Assembly (NCBI GenBank): GCA_034336665.1
Contig: JAPFBE010000002.1
Location: forward strand, 79,738,905 to 79,802,904
DNA: 64,000 nucleotides
Origin: Luscinia megarhynchos
Lineage: Eukaryota > Chordata > Aves > Passeriformes > Turdidae
Direction: 5' to 3'
Under the pieces are notes generated by a model. It ran no database searches. It was not told the DNA's origin and was given only the letters and a program-made list of their open reading frames with translations. Both the position numbers and the translations under genes were made by a program. Positions 39,001-51,000 of this stretch are shown here, one piece after another; position 1 is the stretch's first letter; every line of letters begins with the position of its first letter.

Positions 39001-42000
39001 AAATGAGAATTCTGTTTAGGTCCCTCAGTACGTTAAACCAGGAGTTAGCTGTTCAGATCAGTTCCCTAAATGTTACAGGTGTGGTGATGCAGCATTGCAT
39101 ATAAGCAGTGTATTTTTAATCATCTCTGCTGCACTAGCAAGCTATACTACTCTCAGTACCTGTACTGAAGCTACAGATTACTTTCAGGATGTGGTAACTC
39201 CAAGGCATATGAGCTGCATGCCATTGTGGGGGCCCACAGAATGTCTGCAGCAGCTGCGGTAATAATTTAGGTGTTACCAATTCTGAATTCTAGAGAGATC
39301 GTTAGACACTTCTTGGACATTTAAGACTAGAAAACCTGTGGGAACTCAGGTATACAGCTGGCAATGACTAGTCTGACTCTGGCAGATGTATTCCAGAAAG
39401 GCATCCAGCATTCTTAGAATATTTTAGAGACAGTGAGTAAGTGATTAGTTCCTCTTTTAACATTTGAGCGGATAAGCATATTTCTTTTAAAAGTTTTTTT
39501 TTCATTCATGTTTGCTAGTTCTTATACCTTTCTGCACTTGGTTGAAAAGCTTTTCAGTATTGTATTTTCTTTCTAAGAAGTTAGCCAAGTCAATTTGCTC
39601 CAAGCCTTTCAGCAGTATATTTCCTCCCAATGTCTTGGGTTTTTTTTCTCAATACTCTTTTCAACACTCTGTATTGCTACCTATTGCATCAAAACTATTT
39701 GCAAACATAGTCTATAGTTCCTATTTGTTTAGCTTAGCTCTTATATCCAAGAAGCCATAACTGATGAAACTTTGTGTGAGGGGGTGAAATTTGTAATGCA
39801 TGCAGTCTAATCACAGCTTTTGTTTTGAAGTAAATTCCAAGCTGGAATTTTTTAAATTTAGTTTTTATGGAGTTACTGGCATTATTTATGGAACTTCATA
39901 CTTCTGGACAAAACAAATTTTGAAAGAGCTCTTTACTCCTCTGTGACTGTGATGCTGCCAGCATAGCTTCTTCTACCTGGCTTTGTATTCTGCAGCATAA
40001 GTAATGTTCCCCCCACCTGTCATTTCTGTGCTGCATAAGTCTTTCACTTAAGCCTTTCAGAGGGTTGTTCAGGAGAATCTGTTTTAAATTTATTTCTGTA
40101 TTTTGGGTGGGGGCAGGGAATTCTGGATCACTATGCCAAGTGATTAGTAAGCAATTATTAAGATAATGTTTTCTTTTTGTTCTAGACAAAGAAAAAAAAG
40201 AAATCAAAGGGAGATTCCAAAACGGTTCAGGATACATCTCGTCTAGATGGAAAGGAAGTTGATGAAGGTACTGAACACAAACATATACAAAATGCAAACA
40301 TTATGGCTTAAATGCTGTGTAAGATTTACTTGTGTTTGGCTCATAAAGAGACATAAGAAACACATAACTCCATAGATCACATTACATCTGGAAATCTGAT
40401 CTTTAAAACAGCAGTATTTAGTAACTTCAGCTAATTTTTTTAAAGTAATCTTATAAAAACTGAGAAGTTATGAATAGTAGGGTGCTCATGTTATTAATGT
40501 TTTGCTCTGTGAAGTCAGGTATTATCACAGAAAAAATTACCTTTGGCCATTTGTTTGTGTTTTCAAACTGAGATTGAAGCTGACTGGTTAAACTGCTCTC
40601 AGACTTATGTTTGATACAATACAAGCTAAAAATCTTTCCTTCCTCTGTGACCTGGTGATGTTTTAGGAGCCTGGGAAACAAAAATCAGTAACAGAGAGAA
40701 GCGTCAGCAGCGTAAGCGAGACAAGGTGCTGAACGACGGTGGCTCGGGAGAATCAAATCTCCAGGGTATAGAAAACACAGTTACTGTATCCATTGAACAG
40801 CTGATGCCAACACCATCACTTCCAGCTGGTCTCAGAAAAAATAAAGGTATGGTGCTTAATAGGTCTGTGAACGTGTCCTAGAAAGATGTCTTTACTCAAA
40901 TGCTCAACTAGTGACTCTGTTTTGGATATATGTTAGGTGTATTTCGAGGTAAAACTCTTGAGGAAATTATTTCAAGCTGTGTGAAAGTACTTTCTTATTG
41001 TGCAAAACTCCCCCTTTTCTAGCCATACTTTTGGGAAAGCTCAAGAGAGTGTTTTGGATCAAGTGGCTAAGGCACTGGCTTCCATCCACACTGTGTGCTG
41101 TCGGTTGCACAGGCCTGTCCCTATTCCTACACTCGTGCTTTGTGACTCTGCCCTCTGTTTCCAGAAACTTCAGAGGCATCCTCAGAACTGCTACAGGCAG
41201 CACCAACTCCTTAAGTTTTTGGCTGCTTCCTTGTGGGAAGGTTATGCCTCTGAAATTCGTTTAAAATATCATTCACTGCTTAACATGTAGGCATTTTTTT
41301 CCAATGTAGATTTAGTAGCATCCTGTACTAAAGCTGTTTGTAATGGTAAGGCACTTGTGGCTGAGATTTAGTGGTCAGTTACTGTAGGTGAGGATTCCAT
41401 AGATATGGCTGTTGCTGTTATAGAAACGAGAGATTGCATGGGCTGATTTAAAGTGTATGTAGGCATAGGAATTCATATTTGGGGAAAATTGAGAAATAGG
41501 TGCTTTAATTAAATGAAACTTGATGATGTCCTAGCAAAGTGACAAAAGACAGCCTAACAACTCTCTGGTACTTTGAAACAATTTATTGAAGTTTGTATGC
41601 CTCACCCTCCTGTTTCATTGACACTCATTTGCACCTTGACTGAGTGCATAATTGTTGCCCTGAGGACTAGATGAGTTGTTTCCTGTTGCCTTTCTATTCC
41701 TATCCGTTTATACAGAGCTTCAAGAAATAGTAGTTCCAACTGTCTCTATGCACTGTTGCTAATTATAACTACTGTAACTTCTCCAGTCAGAATCCTTTAT
41801 GTATCATACTTTTTTTGTATCTTATTTATCACCTCATACAAGACAAGACAAAAAAAAAATCAGCTATATCTAGTGTTTTCATGGTAAGGTAGAACTTTAG
41901 AAGTAGTTACAGGACTGAAATACTTAGAGCCACTCTTTGCTTGTAAATGGAAATCTGTGTTTCAGATTTATGCTCTTCGTTCATTGGGAAAGTAGCTGAA

Positions 42001-45000
42001 GTTCTTTGAAATCTCCAGTTACTTGGTATATGGGTCTTAAGTCACTTTGAGTCTGTTCTGTCTGCAACATAAACACGAATAATAAAAAACAGATCATTTT
42101 AATTTTATTATTAAGTGCTCTGGAATTGTCCTAATTTGCTGTGAGGTAGTAATATATTCTTAAAATATTAGTATTGGATTGTTAGAAGATTTTTACAGGT
42201 GTTGCTGTTTAAAAAAAGCTTCATCTAACTTTGTTTCCCCTTTCTTCTTAATCAGGTGATGCACTTTTGAATGCACAGATTAACAGTTCTAAACCTGCAA
42301 AGGGGGAGTCATCAATTCCACAAGGTAAAAAGTTTTCATTATTGGGCATCCTGAGCAACTAGAGAAGTGAAAACAGCAACGTTTGGTGCAGAATTTTAAG
42401 TTACTGACACAGAACTTTATTGTACATCTGGCTCTTTTGGCTCTACAAATTTCTAAGTTGCAGTTATTTCTTAAGAAGTTGAAAACAGTCTCTGTTACGA
42501 GTAGAAATACAATTCAATATTTTGAATTTTCAGACAGATTACTTATTGTAAAAATTTTGTATGTACAGAACAGTAACATCTATTTTTAAGCTCGGCTGAA
42601 AAATAATTTATGCTCGCTTTTCACTTATTTGTGTTAATGAATTATTTGCTCAAAGAAAACCCTTAACTGCAAAGACCTCACAAGTCCTGATTATTGTTTA
42701 CACTTTTTTCAGGTTGCATATACATATATGCATATACATATACTCCTTTGAGATACATAAGTACATTCATTTTGAAAGTTCTTACATATAAATACATCTT
42801 TATGAAAAGAATATACTTGACACATCATACACAACTTGAAATATTTGACTAGTGAATCTTAGCAGTTTTCTAGTAACATACTGCTGTGATAACACTTGAA
42901 GCGAATTAGTTTGACATAATAAAATCAAGATGGTTGTTATCTACCTATAGCCAACATTAGCTTTGTTGCTTTAATCAGAAGTAGCTAGTGTAAGTAAGCA
43001 AGTCAATAAATGAGTTATTAAAAGCACAGATCCAGAAAGTGAATCCCTTTCTGCTTGTTTTTGAGAGCTTTACTTCACATGCAAACTTCCTGTACCATGG
43101 CACAGAAGGAGGGAGCTGTATTCTTCAGAGATGCCTAATGGGAGGACAGGAGGCAGTAATCAAGTTTCAGTAAGGGGAAATTCTGACAGGTCATGAGGAA
43201 AAAAGTTCTTAATGAGATTGTCCAGAGATACTCTGAGCTATCAACCTCTATGGTTTCCAGAACTTCAATAATATAGTATATTTTTGAAATTAGCTGTGCA
43301 TTGAACAGAAGGTGGGACTAGGTGACTTTGAGAGATTCTTTTCAATCTTCAGTTTTCTGTGATTTAGTGAAAATTGGCGGGTCATTTAGAAGTTAAAACT
43401 TTTGATGAAAGTGTAGTATAATAAACAGAGAAGAATCAAGCTCCTGCTTCAGAGCCTCAACTGTCTTTTTCAAAGTTGCAAAAAGGTTTTTCTACCAACT
43501 GCAGTTTGATTTCTGTCTCTTCAGTATTCTTTTGTTACCTTTTCCATATTATACTAGATGGACGTTGACTGACAGGAGCAATGCTAGTGCTGTAGAGAAA
43601 GGGCAGTGATTTTTGTACAGTAGTGGTGATCTTACAGATGTCTGTGTTTGGAATTGATTTGTCTGAGAAAATCTAGGCATAACTCACCTAATTCTATGTC
43701 AGTGAGGCCAGCTTGAATTGGGCATGTTCATGCCTGAGTTACAAGTTCATTTGAGAAATAAAATGTTTGGTCTGTATTTTTTTGTTGGCATATGATACTG
43801 ACCAGACTTGATACTGAGCTGAGAGTTTGGCTTACTGTTTAAGTGTTACACTTGTAATATGCAAGTATTTCTTAGTTGGTTGTAGGAGAGCAGTTTTTGT
43901 GTTTTCTACTTCATATATAAAAAGAGAAAGATATACTTTTGATATACAAAGCACTTTGAGAAAGGTTTGTGATATATAGGAAGTGAAGCTGGATGCACTA
44001 GTCCTTATATTTTATAGGGACATAAATTTTAAAACTTCTGTTATGATCTCTGTCTCAGCGTACTGCTGACTTCTCAAAGTATACCTTAAACTTGCAGTGG
44101 CTAGTAATTTCTCATCAGGGTAACAGGTAACAAGGACCACGACACTACAAGAGTCTCTTACGTTAGTGTAACAAAATATATTACAAATTGACTGTTACTG
44201 TGATTTTTCTCTTATGGTGAGGCACTCTAGGGTCAGTATGATACCTGTGCTCTGTAACTACTGTGTAGTGTTTGGGAAGTATTTTCTCATACTTGGTAAT
44301 TTCATCTACATCCTGCTTGGAGAACTGCTGCATGCAGTTACAAAACAGAAAATACATGGGCTTTTCCACAAGTCATCCCTGTACTCTCTAAGATAAATTA
44401 GCTGACAGTGTTAAAAGTACACTCCCCACCTTTTTTTCTGATCTAGAGGCACCAGTTCCCCAGTACATCAGCCCTATAAAGAAAGGGATGAGGGGAGGGA
44501 GTGCAGTTGGTGCTGTTTTTACCTCCCTCTTTAAGTTAGTAGGCAGATGGTGCTTATCATCTGAACTGGAAAATCAGCTGAGACAGAGCAGCAGCCCTGT
44601 CTGTATCACACTGGGGTAGCAAAGCTGCTGTCCATTTGGGTTTTTTTAATTAAGTGAATGTGCATGTAAGGGATATTTTAATTCTTCATCCAGTTCTTAT
44701 TTTAAATAATCCTTTTGTTATTATTGTATTTAAGTTTCTCCAGGATTGAGTGAAAGCCATACAGTAAATGGAGGAAGCTGGAATGAGAAGTCTGTAAAAA
44801 TCTCCTCACAGATTGGTGTAGGGGAGGAGAAATGGACATCTGTTCCTTCAAATGCAGCTGGGAAGAGGAAGACTGAAACATTGGCTTGGGGCCAAGACAC
44901 TGGAGATGCTAATGGAAATGGGAAGGACTGGGGTGTAAGCCTGGTGGGCAGGCCATGGAAAGAGCGTTCTTTGTTCACTCCTATTGGTAAGCTATTTCCA

Positions 45001-48000
45001 AGAACTTGCTTCACATAAGCATTTTTACATAAATGCATTTTTTACATATCTGTAAAATCTCTGAAATATTTTTGTTTATATATTTTAAAAATCTTGATGT
45101 GGTCTAGTGAAATGTTAACTGAACAATTTCTGTTTCTTTCAGGTTCTTAGTATCTATGTCTCTGTGTACAGTTAAACTGGGTTTTTTGAGTTTATCTGAC
45201 ATAAAATTACTTCTGTGAAGGAATGTAATGTTGTATATCACTTTTATAAAGTTCTGAAGATGATTACTAAGTCATTTTGAAGTGTAATTTCTTTGAAATA
45301 ATGTCTTAAAGCCCAGGTTCTAAGTCTGTTCTGTTGGTCCAACATGGTCAAATCAACTGTGCTTGGTTTTGGCAGGTGTTTTTTTTAGGCCCCAGGCATA
45401 AACATTGTTCAGCTTTTGTGACACTCAGTGTTACGCTCTTTTGCTCATTAGAAATTGTTTTTTAGTGCTCAGTACAATTTTCTGCCTTTTTTTACTTGTG
45501 CTGTCCATAGTAATAATGGAGAAGAGTTTTCTTGATTTCTCACTGGGCAACAATTCTCAGCTTATTAGTAAATGTTGTAACATGGCCCTTCCCATGGTTC
45601 AGTCCAAGTAATCCTCATCTCTTCTGGAAAGCAGTGTTCCTTTGTAGTCAGCAGTGTTACCTTGGTCTTGTGGAGTATTAGCCCCAGCCAGCAGCCAAGC
45701 CCCATCCAGCCACTCACTCGCTCTCCCCCCAGCAGGATGGGGGAGACAATCAGAAGGAGAAAAGCTGGAAAACTCATAGGTTGACATAAGGCCAGTTTAA
45801 TAGGGAAGGCAAAACCCATGTGTGCAAGGAAATAATTCGCTACTTCCCATGGGCTGGTGGGTGTTCAGCCATCTCCAGAAGAGCAGGGTTCCATCACATG
45901 TCAGGGTGACTTGTGAAGACAAACACAACTCCAAATGTCCATCCCTTCCTCCTCCTTCCCACAGCTTTATATACTGAGCATGATGTGTATGGTAGGGAAT
46001 ATCCCTTTGGCCAGTTGGGGTCACCTGTCCGGGCTGTGTCTCTCCAGCTTCTTGTTGGGAGGACAAGCCCCAGCTGTCTCACTGCCAGCAATACAAGAAG
46101 TGGAAAAGGCCTTGACTCTGTGTAAGCACTGCTCAACAACATCCCTGTATTACCAACCCTGTTTTCAACACAAATCCAAGCCCTACCCCAGCCATAATCT
46201 GCACAAGTCTAGACCTTCTTTTGTTTCTCTGGCATATTTTTAAATTGAGTTCCTGAGGCTAGGTCTGATATATCCTTGGAAGCTTTACCATTGCCAAGCA
46301 GAAGTAAAGGGCTTTTTTCGTGTTGCGCTGTGTATTCTAATACGGCAGTTCATAGTGACTGACCAGCTTTTTGTTGGTTTTGTTACTGTCTACCAAGATG
46401 ATTTGCTTCTGGTAAAATGAATAATTTTGTGGGTGAAGGAGAGCAGTGACAATCTTTCATGATGACTTGACTAGTGCTTTCAACACTGTCTCTCACAGTG
46501 TTGTTGTATCCAAACTAGAACAGGTGAAAAATTGGTCAAGCCCAAGGTAATGGTCAGTAACAAGGCTGGTGACAAGGGGGCATGTCACAGGTCTGTACTT
46601 AGAACTGTCCTGTTTATCATCTTTATAAGTGATCTGGAGGAGGCAGCCATTCACACCCAGTTTCCAGATTATGCCAAACTTAAATGTGGTGGCAGGAATC
46701 AGCTGGAACAATCCAGATCAGGGATCCCATCTAGAAGGGCCTAAAGCTGATGGGAGTAATGGGCCAACAGGAACCTGAGAAAGTTCAGTGAGGATAAATG
46801 TCAAGTGCTGAATCTGGATTGGAAGCAACCCTGCCTAGATATTGACTGCCTGAATTCCAGCTTTGTGGATGAGGAATCTTGATGGGCACCAAGTTGGACA
46901 TGAGCCAGCCATAGATCCTAGCAGCAAAGGACACCAACAGTATACTAGGATGCATTAACACAGGAGTCTAAATTGGGAGGAATGGTGATTGTCTACTTTT
47001 TGGACAACATCTGGAATACCTGTCTGGTTTTTAGCCCCTTCTGCCCCAATTAAGTAAGTGTAATTCTAAATAAAAGCCACTACAGTAATTTTTACTGGCT
47101 ATTTCTGCTTATTTTCTGCCTTTCATATAACAGTCTAGTATGTCTTCATTTTTAAGCAGTATCTCCTATTTGTGAAAAATTGTTCTGAATTTTATTCCAT
47201 TCTTTAACATATAGGTGTGTATATATATATAATGTACTCCAAGTTGTGTTCCATCTAGGTGTACTTTTCAAAACTTCATGATTGCAGTAATGGGAGGAAT
47301 AATAGTATGGAGCTCAAAAAATAATTGGCTTCTCTCTTGTGAGAAGTTTATATATAGAAAAGGCTGTAAAGGGAAGATGATCCTGGAAAGCTTGAAAATT
47401 GTTTCAAGCTGTGTGTTCATACAGTAACATCTCTATCAGCACTCCTTAGTGCCCTCAATTGTGTGAAATGTCATCATGGCTGGACTAGCCAATGTTTTTC
47501 TGATCTGATTCATAATTAAGCAGCTAAATTTTCAACATTCTCCCCTTCCCCCACAGCTGCTTGGAATGTAGATGCACGGATTAATACCTCTGAACAGAAT
47601 TCTACTTCTTTCTCCTCATTTGGATTAACTCCTGGAGTTTCTGGTATGTGTGCCTTTCCAAAGATTTTTCCACTGTCTTCTACTCCACCAGGTGGAATAG
47701 TTTGCCAAGTGTTACTAATTTGCATTTTCATTTTTCTTTGAAAACAGTACTGCAAAGAGGTGGAAGACACTTAAAAAGCTATTTTATTATGCTGAAATTA
47801 TGCAGTAAAGTAGTTGTTTTAAGTTGATAATCAAAAGCTAGATCAATCACAGAATATTAGTAAGAAGGTTGAAACTAGAGGGGGTTAGGAATGAGGTGAT
47901 CTTTAAGGTATGTTCTAACCCAAATCATTCTATGATTTTGTGATTTCTTATCTAGCTTTCTTGTTTGTATGCTAAGCCTAAATAATGGGCATAAGAGATT

Positions 48001-51000
48001 GCTCAGAGTCATGATGTCTCAAGTTAGAGATCTGAAGATTTCTTTCTAGGAAAGCCTATTTACCCCATTCTTCTGGGAGGTTTGTTATTTGATGATTGAG
48101 TTTTTCCCCATCAAGGAGCTGAATCACTACTTTAAAAATATGTTCCATAGGCAGAATTTGAAGTCTTGAGTCTTTTCTCTGTATGACAAATGGAAATGCT
48201 GAAGCTCTGGCGTTTTCTTTTTTGAAGGGTTGTGTGCTATAGAGTACAAAACTGTCTTCAGAACATCAGTCCTGCAACGATTTATTGTGCAATAAAGGGA
48301 TCTTATGTCAGGTTTTCTGCTCTTGCTTGCTTACACCATGAGCCTGGCATGGTAGTTTACTTTTTCAGTAGTAGCTGGCCAAGTTCTTATGCACTTAGGC
48401 TATATTTGCTTGTATTGCAGTTTACAGGCTTTTAACTGTTGAACTCAGGCTCAGTGTCCAGTGTCTTAATTGTACAGAGAGATCTAATTTAAAAAAAAAA
48501 TCCCAAGCAGCAACCTGAATCCAAGCTCAGTCTCTAAGCTAAAACTTACGGAACTTTATTAAGTAAAGCAGGATGGCACACTGTGCTAAGATTCAGCTGC
48601 AATACCACCATTTCAACTTTGAGAGAAATATCAAAAGGTGAAGTATATTAGTTTTCTTTGATGCACCTTAGCCAACAATGTTGTGATGCAAAGTGACCAC
48701 AAAAGAAATGAGAACATGTCCGTGTTTCTGTCATCTGAGGTGTCTCTTGCAGAGGTGTATGTAAAATAGAGACCCAGGGTTTAAACTGAATTTCAGAAGT
48801 TTCATCATACAGTAAAATATTAATTTATTTCATTCTTACAGTTAGTTTTTCTTTTACTTTTTTATGAAATGGTCTTGTCTTTTGCTTATTTTTCTGAAAA
48901 CAGTTATGTTTGATATGTAGCCCTTTCTGTTATCATGACTGGTATTGCCTTACTGTCCTGCTGCTTTTATGTTCTTGAAACCTTCACTTTAAATGAGAAT
49001 TGAGTTCTTAGTAATGTATAATTTGTTTGATCTGCAGTGTGATTAATGAGGTTTTGTTCTAGTGATTTTTTTAAGCTTCTCCCTGTATGAGATCTTATTG
49101 ATACAGGGTAACAGTTTTATTACCCATAAAATTTCATTGTGTTTTTCAGTTTGAGGAGACTGCTTTTACTCACCCTTATCTCTTTGTGTTCTCATGACTT
49201 TATTTTGTCTTCCTTCTTCAGCTTTCCTGTTTTCTGAACGTACCTCATGCACAAGAGCCTACTAATTTTTCTGTGTTCTGCAGTCCTTAAAATCTGATGT
49301 TTTTCTTTGAGCCTTTCTTTTGTCTTCCTTTCCTACTTGGATTGGACTTCCTTCCCCAAGAAAACTTGTTGTTAACTCACAAGTGCAATTTTACTGATTC
49401 CCTTTCAGGTTCCAACAGTGAATCAGTTTCTCAGGCTGGTACTTCAGATTTTCAATGGGATTTAAGTCATGCTCAACCCCCTGTTGATGACGAATGGTCT
49501 GGGTTAAGTATGTTCCTCTAAAATGTTCATAAACAAAATGTTAATTACTGTTACAGTGTAGTTATTTATATTAATGACTTATGTTAGACAGTGGTGGGTA
49601 TCTGAGGAAAAACCTGGAATGCTTGACTTCTGTAAGGTGATGGATAGTTTGAAGGTATTAGAAGTATTTTGATAAATTGATAGAAAGTGGTTAATTTTTA
49701 GGAAAAATACTTGGATATTCAAACTCAGAGGTGAGAGAGCTCATGCATTTTAAGGTACAAAAATCTTTATTATACAAGTCTTGCTGCAAGTGATGAGGAA
49801 AAATTACTACAATCCTGCAAAATATGTGTTTAGTAGTAGATAGAATTTGAGTCAGTTTGTTTCTACGTGTTTGTACCTTACAGAAAAGTTAGGGTGACCT
49901 CATACTCTTGTATTTAATCTAACTTGCTTTCTCATTTGGCAGACATCAGGAAGTTCCTATCTATGTAGGAAGCATATGCAGGATAGAAATAACTGAAATA
50001 ACTTGGGAGTTGCAGTAAAGTTGGTGTTTACTCCTCACTTTCTCCTCCCTGTTTATGAAAAAGTGTAGTGCATCTCATTAGGCATTGACCTGAAGAATTG
50101 TTCCAGAAGTTAACAAAAGCCTTGCATGTTACCTTCTCTCTAAGAACAACTTATTGCAGTTAAATGACTGGAAAAGTGGAATAGATTGATGCAGTCCTTG
50201 ACTCCACCATTGTTGGTATGATTGCTCTGTTACCAGATAATTTTGAAACTTATGTTTTGTATTTTATCTAATTTAAGGATAAGGAAAGCACATTTCAGTA
50301 ATCATTTGAAAGTCATCAGTTTTACATTCTATCAAAAGCATAATTGATTCATATGTCTGAGCATAGAATGTTTATGGCTGAAGCTACTGTTAATAGAATT
50401 GTGTCAAAGTTGTCAACTAAGAATACACTAACAGAAGTGGGCAAATGCAAACTTAGGCCAAAGAGATACACAGATACACCCTACTGCTTTATCAGGATGG
50501 GGACAAGAAAATTAACTGTATGTACAAATACTACTAGTTTTTATTATTACTAAGAATGGATTTTTTTCTTCTTAAGCAACTACTGAGAGGGCAGTAGATA
50601 AACTGAAAAATGTTGAGTAATATATTTTTTTCAAATCAGCAAATTTTAGCATCTGAAGTAGGTGTCATTAAGATAATATTTTTATTAGGAAAGTTTCTAG
50701 CTATTCTAAATATTCTAACTAATCTAAAGATCTCTTAGCGTGTTTTTGGATTCATAATGTTTGCCAGTAAATTTAATTGGATTTATTACTGCTTTTTATT
50801 TTGACTTTATTTTCAGTTCTTTAAATTGAATCCCACCATAGTTGGCAGATCAAATTTGCCGGTTCTTCAATTTGGTGTAGAGTGGGGGGGAGAAATATTT
50901 GTGATATTAATATAAATGTGAAATGAAAATGCAGTCTTTTACATGTTGTGTTTTAAAGTGAGCTTGCTGCAACTTTCTAGTAACCAGACAGTCGAAGGCT

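Noticed and set aside
41000..41290. 96-codon frame in MTDH intron 4 that could be a hidden exon
   Set aside because: It does not match MTDH or any family I know, it overlaps an equally long frame in another register, and the exon 4 to 5 join is complete and in phase without it.
45797..46243. Overlapping frames of 70-102 codons on both strands
   Set aside because: They lie inside the antisense LTR and are chance frames in non-coding LTR sequence.
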